NCBI RefSeq assembly: GCF_001642575.1
Contig: NZ_LXNG01000014.1
Coordinates: 56,321 to 120,320 of the forward strand
Origin: Xanthomonas floridensis
GTDB lineage: Bacteria; Pseudomonadota; Gammaproteobacteria; Xanthomonadales; Xanthomonadaceae
Direction: 5' to 3'
Length of the DNA stretch: 64,000 nt
Shown: positions 1 through 8,388 of the stretch, in pieces
Numbering within the stretch: position 1 is the first letter of the stretch
Layout of the letters: every line of letters starts with the position of its first letter
Position numbers and translations under genes: made by a program
Notes under the pieces: model-generated
Told to the model about the DNA's origin: nothing
Databases searched by the model: none
The model's input: only the letters and a program-made list of their open reading frames with translations

Positions 1-30
1 GCCTTTCATGGTCTTTCTCAGACCTTCAGA

Positions 31-427
31 TGGTGGAGGTGGGCGGAATCGAACCGCCGTCCGGAAGCACTCCATCCCCGGCACTACATGCTTATCCCTC
101 CGTTAGATCTCGTCCCCAGGCAGCACGGCGGGCAAAGCGCACCTGAGAACCAGCCTGCTTGATCTAACCGGCAGCTGACAGGCAACCACTACCGGCGGTT
201 CCGTGATAATGACCCTACATCTACGAGCACGGGCACAAGTAGTTTCGGGGGTTCGCCTTAGGCGGCTGTAGAACTACAACTAAAGCCAATTAAGCGGCGA
301 TAGCGAAGTCCGAACCGTAGTTGTCGTCGTTGGCAACTAAAAGTTTGCTGCTGGATTAACGAGGAAAGCTGCCCCCTCGGCATGCGCCAAGCGACTTCGC
401 GACCCCCGTCGAAACCAGTGCACCCCC
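31..427 (-). ncRNA. ssrA: tmRNA (transfer-messenger RNA)
   Basis: Rescues stalled ribosomes by trans-translation together with SmpB, whose gene lies 2.7 kb away. On the minus strand the RNA starts GGGGGUG and ends CACCUCC-ACCA. These ends form a full 7-bp acceptor stem with one G-U pair, and a T-arm-like GGUUCGAUUCC precedes the 3' end. The tag reading frame occupies 290-334 and encodes ANDDNYGSDFAIAA followed by a stop; ending in Ala-Ala is typical of ssrA tags. The CCA end is encoded. Ends are placed from the acceptor stem, so an error of a base or two is possible. A short GGTCT/AGACC hairpin at about 10-24 may be the start of its terminator. Confidence 0.97.
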
Positions 428-560
428 GGGGAAAGCATCAAACGCTGACCTGGTCAGTGTAGGGATCGGCGCGCCCTGTCACAAGTGGTGCGACCTTCAG
501 CGCTTACAGTGGCTTCAGTCCGTACCAAACGGAAAAGTCTGTTAGCGAAGGAGCGAAGCG

Positions 561-2996
561 ATGGCGACAGGCAAGCCCCCACGTTCACGGCCCGCGCGTG
601 CGACACCGGGCAAGACCAGCAAGCCCGTCTCCCGGCAGCGTGCCAATGCACCGCAAGCGGATGCGGTGGAGGCCACCACCACTCGCGTGCAAGGCAAGGC
701 GCGCACGGTGATCTATATCCACGGCATCGGCAACAAGCCGCCGGCCGACGTGCTGCGTTGCCAGTGGGACACGGCCTTGTTCGGGCGGCCAATGGGCGAG
801 CGCACACGGATGGCCTACTGGGTCAATCGCGAACGCTATCCGGTGCCCGAGCCAGGCAGTTGCGACAGCCGCGATGTCGGGCCGGCGCTGAACCAGAGCG
901 TGCAACGAGCGTTGAGCACCCTGGGTCTGGTGCCAGGCGCGCAGGACCTGCATCTGTTGGCCGACGCGTTGGCCAACAACGCACAGGAACGCGCGGATCT
1001 GCACCGCCTGCTGGACGAACTGGAGGGCGCCAGCGCGCCGGGCAGCGTGCAGGCCAAGGGGCCGGTCGATGCCATCAACCGGGTGCTGCTGCGGCTGATC
1101 TCCGCCGCGCTGCTGCAGGATGTGCATGACCTGTTCTTCGTGCCCGAACGCGCGGCGCTGATGCGCGAGAGCCTGGCCCAGCGGTTGCGTGCCGGTGGCG
1201 GGCCGTTCGTGGTGGTTGCCCACAGCCAGGGGTCGATGATCGCCTACGACGTGCTGCGGCAACTGCAGGCAGCGGAGTGCGAGGTGACGCTGTTCGTGAG
1301 CGTGGGGTCGCCACTGGGGTTGCCGCAGGTGCGCAGCATGTTCAAGCGCTGGACCGGCGCCCGCAAGCTGCCGTTTCCCGACTGCGTGCAGCGCTGGGTC
1401 AATGTGGCCGACACCCGTGACCCGATCGCGTTGGACCCCGACCTTACCGACGACATCAGCAATGCCAAGGGGCGCTTCGAAAATCTGGCCGCTGCGCGCC
1501 TGAATCCGGATTGGCAGGACAACCCGCATTCGGGCTCGGGGTATCTGTCGATTCCGCAGGTGCGCGCGGCGGTGCGTCAGGCGGTCGGCGTCGGTTTCGA
1601 TCAGCCGGTGTCCAACGCGGTGCTGATCAAGGATCTCAGCGAGCAGCTCGAAGCGCATGGTGCGGACTATCGGCATGAAGTCTTGATTGAGCTGGATCGG
1701 CGAGTGCTGGGCATGGACCCGGGCGGCGTGCGCGCCCAGTTGCTGAGCCAGTTGCGGCAGGTCGCCGCGCACAGCACCGGATTGAAGGGCGAGGCGCTGG
1801 ACGAGGCGATCGAGCTGGAGGATGGTTTGCAGCGCTTCGTCTCCGCACGGCTGACGCGCTACGAGATCGAGTCGCTGCAGAGCCGTTACCGCGCACTGGG
1901 CTTTCGCCGGGTCTGGCGCGATGCCGGCAAGCGTGCGCTGATCCATGTCTCCGGCAATGTGCTGCACGCCGATGCGGCGCGCACCGCGTACCGCGCACGC
2001 GGGCAACAGATCGGTTGGGCGGTGCTGGACACCGGCATCGCGGCCAGCCATCCGCATTTCTACGTCAAGGGCCAACGCGACAACGTGGTGGCGCAGTGGG
2101 ATTGCACGCGGCGCGGCGCGCCTGGACAGCTCACGCGTGCCGATGGACAGGCATTTGCCAGGCTCGATCGGCATGGGCACGGCACCCACATCGCCGGCAT
2201 TATCGCCGGCCACTGCCACGCCTCGATTCCCGACGCGCAAGGCAATCCCGGCAGCCCGCTGGAATTGATCGGCATGGCGCCGGACACCCGTCTGTATGGC
2301 TTCAAGGTGCTCGACGATGCCGGAAACGGCCGCGATTCGTGGATGATCAAGGCAGTGCAGCAGGTGGCCGCGATCAACGAACGCGCCGGCGAACTGGTGA
2401 TTCACGGGGTCAACCTGAGCCTGGGCGGCTGCTTCGACCCGGAGAGCTACGGCTGCGGCTTCACGCCGCTGTGCAACGAATTACGCCGGCTCTGGCGGCA
2501 AGGCGTGCTGGTGGTGGTGGCGGCCGGCAACGAGGGGCTGACCTGGCTGATGCAGAACGACGGCGGTGCGTATCCGGCCAATATGGATCTGTCGATCGGC
2601 GACCCGGGCAATCTCGAAGAAGCGATCGTGGTGGGGTCGGTGCACAAGAGCAGCCCGCACAATTACGGGGTGTCGTATTTCTCATCGCGCGGCCCCACCG
2701 CCGATGGTCGCAGCAAGCCCGACGTAGTGGCGCCGGGCGAAAAGATCGTCTCGGCGTACTACGACTTCGACCCGAAGGATCCCGCCAGCCTGATGGTGGA
2801 AATGAGCGGCACCAGCATGGCCGCACCGCACGTCTCCGGCGTACTGGCCGGTTTTCTGTCGGCACGCCGCGAGTTCATCGGCTTTCCGGACCGGGTCAAG
2901 CAACTGATGCTCGACACCTGCACCGATCTACAACGCGACCGCTATGTGCAGGGCAGGGGAGTGCCGAATTTGATGCGGATGCTTGGAGCGACGTGA
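561..2996 (+). CDS. alpha/beta-hydrolase-like domain fused to S8 subtilisin-like protease
   Basis: 811 residues with two enzyme-like halves. Residues about 48-330 look like an alpha/beta hydrolase: IYIHGIG (54-55 oxyanion region), a nucleophile elbow AHSQG with Ser222, an Asp in ADTRDP (about 287) and a His in PHSGSGY (323). Residues about 480-805 are a subtilase: Asp490 in VLDTG, His540 in HGHGTH, Asn657 in AAGNEG and Ser752 in SGTSMAAPH, so the protease triad is complete. The start is supported by GAAGGAG at 547-553, 7 bases upstream. No signal peptide is apparent; the N terminus is basic and low-complexity, which suggests a cytoplasmic protein or an unrecognised export route. It sits alone between ssrA and smpB. 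The substrate is unknown. Domain calls are from motifs and the pairing is inferred to be a true fusion because the frame is continuous. Confidence 0.9.
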   Translation: MATGKPPRSRPARATPGKTSKPVSRQRANAPQADAVEATTTRVQGKARTVIYIHGIGNKPPADVLRCQWDTALFGRPMGERTRMAYWVNRERYPVPEPGSCDSRDVGPALNQSVQRALSTLGLVPGAQDLHLLADALANNAQERADLHRLLDELEGASAPGSVQAKGPVDAINRVLLRLISAALLQDVHDLFFVPERAALMRESLAQRLRAGGGPFVVVAHSQGSMIAYDVLRQLQAAECEVTLFVSVGSPLGLPQVRSMFKRWTGARKLPFPDCVQRWVNVADTRDPIALDPDLTDDISNAKGRFENLAAARLNPDWQDNPHSGSGYLSIPQVRAAVRQAVGVGFDQPVSNAVLIKDLSEQLEAHGADYRHEVLIELDRRVLGMDPGGVRAQLLSQLRQVAAHSTGLKGEALDEAIELEDGLQRFVSARLTRYEIESLQSRYRALGFRRVWRDAGKRALIHVSGNVLHADAARTAYRARGQQIGWAVLDTGIAASHPHFYVKGQRDNVVAQWDCTRRGAPGQLTRADGQAFARLDRHGHGTHIAGIIAGHCHASIPDAQGNPGSPLELIGMAPDTRLYGFKVLDDAGNGRDSWMIKAVQQVAAINERAGELVIHGVNLSLGGCFDPESYGCGFTPLCNELRRLWRQGVLVVVAAGNEGLTWLMQNDGGAYPANMDLSIGDPGNLEEAIVVGSVHKSSPHNYGVSYFSSRGPTADGRSKPDVVAPGEKIVSAYYDFDPKDPASLMVEMSGTSMAAPHVSGVLAGFLSARREFIGFPDRVKQLMLDTCTDLQRDRYVQGRGVPNLMRMLGAT

Positions 2997-3003
2997 GGGA
3001 TCA

Positions 3004-3159
3004 GGAATGGGGAATGGGGAATGGGGAATGGGGAATCGTAGAAGCACGGCGCTTCTCGATGATCCAGCAATGTCCGCATCGTGAACTAACGTGGGGTCAA
3101 CGCAGCGAGCCTACCCAGCTCTTGCTATTCCCGATTCCCGATTCCCGATTCCCGATTCA
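3004..3159. repeat. inverted heptad-array hairpin element, copy 1
   Basis: The left arm (3004-3038) repeats GGGAATG about five times. The right arm (3126-3157) repeats ATTCCCG about four times. The arms are inverted relative to each other around an ~88-bp core, so a transcript could fold into a long stem. The right arm runs into the last codons of smpB. Four similar elements lie at 12134, 28088, 29688 and 61160. Confidence 0.85.
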
Positions 3160-3660
3160 CGCATCCCGGTTATGCCGCCGCATCACGCGCTGCTTGTCGC
3201 GCTGCCAGTCGCGGTCCTTGGCGGCGTCGCGCTTGTCGTGGTTCTGCTTGCCCTTGGCCAGGGCGATTTCCAGCTTGACCTTGTTGCTGCTCCAGTACAG
3301 CGCGGTGGGCACCAGGGTGTAGCCCTCGCGCTCCACGCGGGTGAGTACCTTGTCGATCTCGGCCCGGTGCAGCAGCAGCTTGCGGTCGCGACGCTCCACC
3401 GGCACGGTGTGGGTGGAGGCCTGGATCAGCGGGGTGATCTGCGCGCCGATCAGGTAGATCTCGCCGGAGCGCACATACGCGTAGCCGTCGACGATATTGG
3501 CGCGGCCGGCGCGGATCGCCTTGATCTCCCAGCCCTGCAGCGCCAGACCGGCTTCGTAGCGCTCTTCTAGGTGGTATTCGTGGCGCGCACGCTTGTTCAA
3601 CGCGATGGTTTTCGTGGCCTTCGCGCCGTTTGCTTTATCCTTGGATGGTTTCTTGCTCAT
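3157..3660 (-). CDS. smpB: SsrA-binding protein SmpB
   Basis: Binds the tRNA-like part of tmRNA and delivers it to stalled ribosomes. At 167 residues it matches the usual SmpB length plus a lysine-rich N-terminal extension (MSKKPSKDKANGAKATK). Family hallmarks are visible: NKRARHEYHLEE near the start, GWEIKAIRAGRANI, and GYTLVPTALYW, followed by a basic C-terminal tail (KGKQNHDKRDAAKDRDW...) that enters the mRNA channel. Its partner ssrA lies nearby on the same strand but is separated by the protease gene, so the two are probably not co-transcribed. It diverges from ratA, with 60 bp between the start codons. Confidence 0.97.
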   Translation of the reverse strand: MSKKPSKDKANGAKATKTIALNKRARHEYHLEERYEAGLALQGWEIKAIRAGRANIVDGYAYVRSGEIYLIGAQITPLIQASTHTVPVERRDRKLLLHRAEIDKVLTRVEREGYTLVPTALYWSSNKVKLEIALAKGKQNHDKRDAAKDRDWQRDKQRVMRRHNRDA

Positions 3661-3720
3661 GACGCCATTGTCGCCGATTCGGTGTCGTCAAACGATCTTC
3701 CGTCTTTCACAAGTTAGCGA

Positions 3721-4152
3721 ATGCCTACCATCCGTCGTAGCGCCCTGGTCGAACACAGCGCCTCCCGCATGTTCGATCTGGTCAATGATGTCGCCGCCTA
3801 TCCGCGCCGCTTCGGCTGGTGCGATGCCGCCCATGTGCTCGAGCAGGATCAGGCGCATATCGTGGCGCGGCTGGATCTGGGGCTGGGCACGTTCCGCACC
3901 TGGTTCACTACCGAGAACATCCTCGAACGCCCCGAGCGCATTGCAATGCACCTGCGCGACGGGCCATTCAAGCGCCTTGAGGGACTGTGGGAATTCCAGG
4001 CGCTGGGCGAGAACGCCTGCAAGGTGAGCCTTACCCTGGAGGTGGAGACCAGTTCGCGCCTGCTGGGGCCGGCCCTGGCGCTTGGTTTCCAGGGCCTGGC
4101 CGATCGCATGGTCAACGATTTCGTGCGGGTTGCCGATCGCGGCGAGGCGTGA
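3721..4152 (+). CDS. ratA: RatA-like START/COQ10-domain protein
   Basis: 143 residues covering a single polyketide-cyclase/START-type domain. It begins with PTIRRSALVEHSASRMFDLVNDVAAYPRRFGWC, the N-terminal pattern of the RatA/YfjG/COQ10 family, and ends with the amphipathic segment LALGFQGLADRMVNDFVRVA. E. coli RatA has been described as an inhibitor of 70S ribosome association, and related eukaryotic COQ10 proteins bind ubiquinone; which role applies here cannot be read from sequence. One base separates its stop from the start of ratB, so the two are almost certainly an operon, as in many Proteobacteria. It diverges from smpB, the conserved context of this gene. Confidence 0.93.
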   Translation: MPTIRRSALVEHSASRMFDLVNDVAAYPRRFGWCDAAHVLEQDQAHIVARLDLGLGTFRTWFTTENILERPERIAMHLRDGPFKRLEGLWEFQALGENACKVSLTLEVETSSRLLGPALALGFQGLADRMVNDFVRVADRGEA

Positions 4153-4153
4153 A

Positions 4154-4429
4154 GTGACGGTGCGGGTCGAGGTGGTGCTGGCCTGGCCGGATCGCTACAG
4201 CGCGGTGCAGCTTGCGTTGCCGGAGGGTGCCACGGTGGCCGAGGCGGTCGCAGCGTCGGGCCTGGCACGGCAGCATCCGCCTGCAGCACTCGCCATCCAT
4301 GGCCTGGTCACCCAGCCGACCCAACTGGTGCGTGACGGCGACCGGGTGGAATTGCTCAGGCCGCTGCTGCTGGACCCGAAGGAGGCGCGCCGCCGGCGGG
4401 CCGGGCCGGGCAAGCGGGCAGGCGGTTAG
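4154..4429 (+). CDS. RnfH/RatB family ubiquitin-like protein
   Basis: 91 residues from a GTG start just after the ratA stop. The sequence VRVEVVLAWPDRYSAVQLALPEGATVAEAVAASGL and GDRVELLRPLLLDPKEARRRRA match the RnfH family (beta-grasp, ubiquitin-like; also called RatB). The final PKEARRRRA motif is characteristic. The function is not settled. Some genomes place it in rnf operons, but here, as usually, it follows ratA. A TTG start at 4082 inside ratA is in frame but would add 24 non-conserved residues, so the GTG is preferred. Confidence 0.9.
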   Translation: MTVRVEVVLAWPDRYSAVQLALPEGATVAEAVAASGLARQHPPAALAIHGLVTQPTQLVRDGDRVELLRPLLLDPKEARRRRAGPGKRAGG

Positions 4430-4847
4430 CCCTCAAGGGTGGTGTTGGGCTGCGATGTTTTGCCAAATCGTGCTGGCAAGGCGGTAGTGGGCGAAGCGTT
4501 CGGCAGGGATTTCTGTCGTTGCGTTCACACTGGTAGGGCAGCACGCGCACCAGATCGCTGCGGCGACAAGAGGGCGGCCTTGAACGTCGACGGCTCGGGA
4601 GACGCGTCGCCGGCCGCGCTGCGGCGGCATTTCAGCACTCGGCCACGGGCGGCGGTTTAACGGCCACCCGACTGCCGCACCGAGTGGGCAACAGACCCGC
4701 CGCGGCTGCTAACGGGCGCAACAACGCCATTGACCACGGAAAATAGACAACCCCGGCGACTGAATCGCCAAGGTCTGCAGGTCGTGCCCGGACACCCGGA
4801 TCTCGGATATCTGCAGTCAGGCGGCAAAGGGCGCCTGACCGAGCTCA
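4430..4847. other. intergenic stretch without a recognised gene
   Basis: Between ratB and bamE, which converge here. Short open frames exist on both strands, but none has a convincing start, ribosome site or recognisable motif. The only structured feature I see is the hairpin at 4816-4839. Confidence 0.5.
4816..4839 (-). terminator. hairpin after bamE
   Basis: GTCAGGCG pairs perfectly with CGCCTGAC around an 8-base loop, 9 bases beyond the bamE stop. No strong T tract follows, so it may act as a weak or Rho-assisted terminator. Confidence 0.5.
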
Positions 4848-5243
4848 TCAACGGCCGCGCTGTTTCTTCTTGTCGCGTGCCAGGTTGCGGCCAAATTGCT
4901 TGGGTGCCGACTTTGCCAGCTGCTCGTCCTGCGAGGGGAAATAATCGCCTTCCCAGCGTGCCACCTGGTCGTTCTCGAAGAACACGGTGAAATTCTTGAT
5001 CTCGGTCCGCGCCAGACGGTCCACGCGTTGGGTGGAGGTGTAGTCCCAGCGCTGTGCATGGAACGGGTCGGGGATCGACGGGGTGCCCAGCAATGCACTG
5101 ACCTGCTGCTTGCTCTGGCCTACCTGCAGTTGCTCCACGGCGTTCTGCTTGATCAGATTGCCCTGGTAGATCGGCTGCTTGTAGATGATGCCGCAGCCAG
5201 CGGTGGACAAAGCAATGGCGGCGACCAGCAGGAGATTGCGCAT
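4848..5243 (-). CDS. bamE: outer-membrane assembly lipoprotein BamE (OmlA/SmpA)
   Basis: A small lipoprotein of the BAM complex, which inserts beta-barrel proteins into the outer membrane. From the Met at 5243 the protein begins MRNLLLVAAIALSTAGC. This is a lipoprotein signal with lipobox STAGC, so mature protein starts at that Cys. The SmpA/OmlA domain is evident in QLQVGQSKQQVSALLGTPSIPDPFHAQRWDYTSTQR and in FTVFFENDQVARWEGDYFP. The open frame extends 15 codons upstream, but this Met gives the canonical signal peptide. The C terminus is lysine/arginine-rich (ARDKKKQRGR). The gene diverges from fur, an arrangement known in Xanthomonas, where the gene is called omlA. Confidence 0.95.
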   Translation of the reverse strand: MRNLLLVAAIALSTAGCGIIYKQPIYQGNLIKQNAVEQLQVGQSKQQVSALLGTPSIPDPFHAQRWDYTSTQRVDRLARTEIKNFTVFFENDQVARWEGDYFPSQDEQLAKSAPKQFGRNLARDKKKQRGR

Positions 5244-5347
5244 CGGGGAGTAAGTGCTGAGGAAATCACGCCGATGATACACTCCCACCGGTCGCCGCGA
5301 CCCGTTTGAAGGCAGCTGGCGCTAAATCGCCAATGAACGGAGAACGT
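5244..5347. promoter_or_regulatory. divergent omlA-fur promoter region
   Basis: The 104 bp between the bamE and fur start codons must hold both promoters. Overlapping omlA and fur promoters are reported for Xanthomonas. I could not identify a convincing Fur box by eye. Confidence 0.6.
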
Positions 5348-5758
5348 ATGGAAACCCACGACCTGCGCAAAGTCGGGCTAAAGGTGACCCATCCGCGGAT
5401 GCGGATCCTGGAACTGCTGGAACAGAAGAGCAACCAGCATCACCTCAGCGCAGAAGACATCTATCGCCAGCTGCTCGATCACGGCGACGAGATCGGGCTG
5501 GCCACGGTGTACCGCGTGCTGACCCAGTTCGAAGCGGCCGGCCTGGTGCTCAAGCACAATTTCGAAGGCGGCCAAGCCGTGTACGAACTGGACCGAGGTG
5601 GTCATCACGACCATATGGTCGATGTGGACACCGGCCACGTCATCGAGTTTGAAAGCGAAGAGATCGAAGCACTGCAGCGCCAGATCGCCGCCAAGCACGG
5701 CTACGAGCTGGAAGAGCATTCGCTGGTGCTGTACGTGCGTAAGAAGCGTACGCGCTGA
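5348..5758 (+). CDS. fur: ferric uptake regulator Fur
   Basis: Iron-responsive repressor of 136 residues from the Met at 5348 (METHDLRKVGLKVTHPRM). The frame opens 14 codons earlier, but this start matches the family. The winged helix covers about residues 10-85 (KVTHPRMRILELLE, IGLATVYRVLTQFEAAGLV). The metal site and dimerisation part carry HHDHMVDVDTGHVIEF and HGYELEEHSLVLYV. The usual C-terminal Cys-X2-Cys zinc pair of E. coli Fur is absent, as in several Xanthomonas-type Fur proteins. Expected role: Fe2+-dependent repression of iron acquisition genes. It diverges from bamE. Confidence 0.97.
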   Translation: METHDLRKVGLKVTHPRMRILELLEQKSNQHHLSAEDIYRQLLDHGDEIGLATVYRVLTQFEAAGLVLKHNFEGGQAVYELDRGGHHDHMVDVDTGHVIEFESEEIEALQRQIAAKHGYELEEHSLVLYVRKKRTR

Positions 5759-5785
5759 GTTTGGTGTCTGCAGATCTGGAATGAC

Positions 5786-5807
5786 AGGGCGGCTTCGGCC
5801 GCCTTGT
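5786..5807 (+). terminator. hairpin after fur
   Basis: GGCGGC-TTCG-GCCGCC with a stable UUCG tetraloop, 28 bases after the fur stop, followed by TTGTGCGTTCT. Likely the fur terminator, although the T tract is poor. Confidence 0.6.
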
Positions 5808-5848
5808 GCGTTCTGGGGCGTGTTGGTGGGTATGCATGCAGGCTCATG

Positions 5849-6600
5849 CCCCCATCCGCCCTTCGGGCACCTTCCCCCCGCAGGCGGGGGAAGGGGGCGG
5901 TGTGTGGTCGGTTGCAGCGCAATCGAGAGATCACGCGCAGCCAGGCATCGCGTCTCCCGCTGGCGGGAGAAGGTGGCGCGCAGCGCCGGATGAGGGGCAA
6001 CACCGTTTGCGCTTGTCGCGCCTGTGCTGGTCGCCTCGCAGCAATGTTGCCCCCATCTGCCCTTCAGGCACCTTCTCCCGCAGGCGGGGGTAGGGGCGGT
6101 GGGTGGTCAGTTGCAGCGCAATCGAGAGATCACACGCAGCCAGGCATCGCGTCTCCCGCTGGTGGGAGAAGGTGGCGCGCAGCGCCGGATGAGGGGCAAC
6201 ACCGTTTGCGCTTGTCGCGCCTGTGCTGGTCGCCTCGCAGCGATGTTGCCCCCATCTGCCCTTCAGGCACCTTCTCCCGCAGGCGGGGGTAGGGGCGGTG
6301 GGTGGTCAGTTGCAGCGCAATCGAGAGATCACGTGCAGCTAGGCATCGCTTCTCCCGCTTGCGGGAGAAGGTGGCGCGCAGCGCCGGATGAGGGGCAACA
6401 CCGTTTGCGCTTGTCGCGCCTGTGCTGGTCGCGTCGCAGCGATGTTGCCCCCATCCGCACTCCAGGCACCTTCTCCCGCAGGCGGGGGAAGGGCGCGGTG
6501 GGTGGTCAGTTGCAGTGCAATCGAGAGACCACGCGCAGCCAGGCATCGCGTCTCCCGAGCGGGGGAGGGAATGGGACCTCTGAATTTGCGCGCTACTCGC
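5849..6600. repeat. tandem ~199-bp repeat block with REP-like palindromes
   Basis: Four units start at about 5849, 6050, 6249 and 6448 (spacing 201, 199, 199), the last truncated near 6560 next to recN. Each unit holds two palindromic cores (CTTCTCCCGC..GCGGG and TCTCCCGCTGGCGGGAGA) and the motif GGCGCGCAGCGCCGGATGAG. The same motif, inverted, precedes the 75-bp array at the right end of the window. Open frames across the block are by-products of the repetition. It replaces what would be an ordinary fur-recN spacer. Confidence 0.9.
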
Positions 6601-6605
6601 TGCGC

Positions 6606-8270
6606 TCAGGCGCTCTGCAGCAGTTTGCGCGCCGCCGCGCGGGCTTCCTTGCTGACTTCCACGCCGCCCAGCATGCGTGCCAGCTCTTCCTGGCGGGCTT
6701 GCGGGCCGAGCAGTTCGACCGCGCTCTGGGTCATGCCGTCCACCGGCGCCTTGCTGACCCGGTAGTGCGCATGGCCCTTGGCCGCGACCTGCGGCAGGTG
6801 GGTCACGCACAGCACCTGGCGTTCCTCGCCCAACGCGCGCAGCTTCTGCCCGACGATATCGGCCACCGCGCCGCCGATGCCTGAATCCACTTCGTCGAAC
6901 ACCATGGTCGGCACGCTGTCCAGGCCAAGCGCGGCCACTTCGATCGCCAGCGAAATGCGCGACAACTCGCCACCCGAGGCGACCTTGCGCAGCGCGCGCG
7001 GTGGTTGCCCGGCATTGGCGGCGACCAGGAATTCCACCCGCTCGGCACCGTTCGGGTCCGGACGCAGGGTGTCCTGGGGTTGCAGCTGAATCAGGAACTG
7101 GCCGCCGCCCATGCCCAGCTCGCCGATCAGCGTGGTGGTGGCGTCCGACAAGGCCTGCGCCGCGCTCTGGCGGCTGGCACTGAGCACGCCGGCCGCGGCC
7201 TGCCAGACACCGGTGGCGGTGTCGATATGCTTGTCCAGCTGCTGCAGGCGCTCGTCGGCGCCACGCAGGCTCTCGACCTCGGCGCCCAGATGGTCGCGGT
7301 GGGCGGCCAGCTCGTCCGGAGCCACGCGGTGCTTGCGGGCCAGGTCGTGCAGGCGGCCGAGACGGCGCTCCATCGCCTCGAACTGGGTGGGATCGGCATC
7401 CAGGTCGTCGCGCACGCGGTCGAGCAGAGCCAGCGCTTCTTCGATCTGGATGACGGCGCTGTCCAGCAGCGCGTCCACCTCGCTCAGGCGCGGTTCGTGC
7501 TCGGCCACGCGGGACAGGTCGTGGCGGCTGTCCTGCAACAACCCCAGTGCCGACGCACCGTCATCGCCGTTGAGCTGCTGGGCCACGCTGTCGCAGGCGC
7601 CGATCAGCGCGGTGGCATGGGCCTGGCGGCGGTGGTTGATGTCCAGCGCGGCAATCGCGGCCGGGTCCAGGTCTTCGCGTTCCAGCTCGGCCAGCTGGTG
7701 TTCCAGAAAGCCGATACGGTCGGACACATCGCCCTGCGCCGACAGCGCATCGCGCTCGTCCAGCAGCGCCTGCCAGCGCTGGCTGGCCTGGCGCACCTGC
7801 TCGCGCTGGGCGCTGTTGCGGGCATAGGCGTCGAGCAGGGCGAGCTGGCTATTGCGGGCCATCAGCGCCTGGTGCTCATGCTGGCCGTGGATTTCCACCA
7901 GCCGTGACGCCAGTTCGGCCAGTTGCGAGGAGGTGACCGGGCGGCCGTTGATCCAGGCGCGCGAGCCGCCATCGGCGCGGATGATCCGGCGCAGCTGGCA
8001 TTGGGCGTCGTCATCGAGCTCGTTGTCGGCCAGCCAGGCCAGGCCGGGGTGCTCGGCCGGCAGCTGGAATTCGGCCGACAGTTCGGCGCGGTCGGCGCCA
8101 TGACGCACCACGCCGCTGTCGGCGCGCAGGCCGGACAGGAAGCCCAGCGCGTCCACCATCAGCGACTTGCCGGCGCCGGTTTCGCCCGACACCACGGTCA
8201 TGCCCGGCCCGAATTCCAGTTCGGTGGCGCGGACGACGGCGAAATCCTTGATCGAGAGGTGTCTGAGCAT
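6606..8270 (-). CDS. recN: DNA repair protein RecN
   Basis: SMC-like ATPase of double-strand-break repair, 554 residues, typical length. The N-terminal half has MLRHLSIKDFAVVRATELEF and Walker A GETGAGKS near residue 30. The middle is a coiled coil (about 155-365, many Leu/Glu/Arg). The C-terminal half has the signature KVASGGELSRISLAIEV and Walker B PTMVFDEVDSGIGG. The ABC ATPase halves come together as in RecF/SMC proteins. RecN belongs to the SOS regulon in many bacteria; I did not find a clear LexA box in the 118 bp to hrcA. The 3' end abuts the 199-bp repeat block. Confidence 0.97.
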   Translation of the reverse strand: MLRHLSIKDFAVVRATELEFGPGMTVVSGETGAGKSLMVDALGFLSGLRADSGVVRHGADRAELSAEFQLPAEHPGLAWLADNELDDDAQCQLRRIIRADGGSRAWINGRPVTSSQLAELASRLVEIHGQHEHQALMARNSQLALLDAYARNSAQREQVRQASQRWQALLDERDALSAQGDVSDRIGFLEHQLAELEREDLDPAAIAALDINHRRQAHATALIGACDSVAQQLNGDDGASALGLLQDSRHDLSRVAEHEPRLSEVDALLDSAVIQIEEALALLDRVRDDLDADPTQFEAMERRLGRLHDLARKHRVAPDELAAHRDHLGAEVESLRGADERLQQLDKHIDTATGVWQAAAGVLSASRQSAAQALSDATTTLIGELGMGGGQFLIQLQPQDTLRPDPNGAERVEFLVAANAGQPPRALRKVASGGELSRISLAIEVAALGLDSVPTMVFDEVDSGIGGAVADIVGQKLRALGEERQVLCVTHLPQVAAKGHAHYRVSKAPVDGMTQSAVELLGPQARQEELARMLGGVEVSKEARAAARKLLQSA

Positions 8271-8388
8271 GAGGGTTGAGAGTGAATGCGTTGGGGAAGC
8301 TTAGGGCCTGACGGTGCGGGCAGGGAGTCGGACGCTTGCCATCCCCGGGGCCAGACATTATCTATGCCCAGTCTCACCGGATGATCCC

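Noticed and set aside
585..2405. 606-codon frame opposite the hydrolase-subtilisin gene
   Set aside because: High-GC antisense shadow; its translation has no coherent motifs, whereas the plus strand has two catalytic triads.
4433..4630. Possible small gene or pseudogene remnant on the minus strand after ratB
   Set aside because: Its end reads somewhat protein-like, but there is no ribosome site, no family resemblance, and the N-terminal part is arginine-rich noise.
5849..6560. Protein-coding frames across the 199-bp repeats
   Set aside because: Frames repeat the same peptide with each unit and lack ribosome sites; the DNA pattern explains them.
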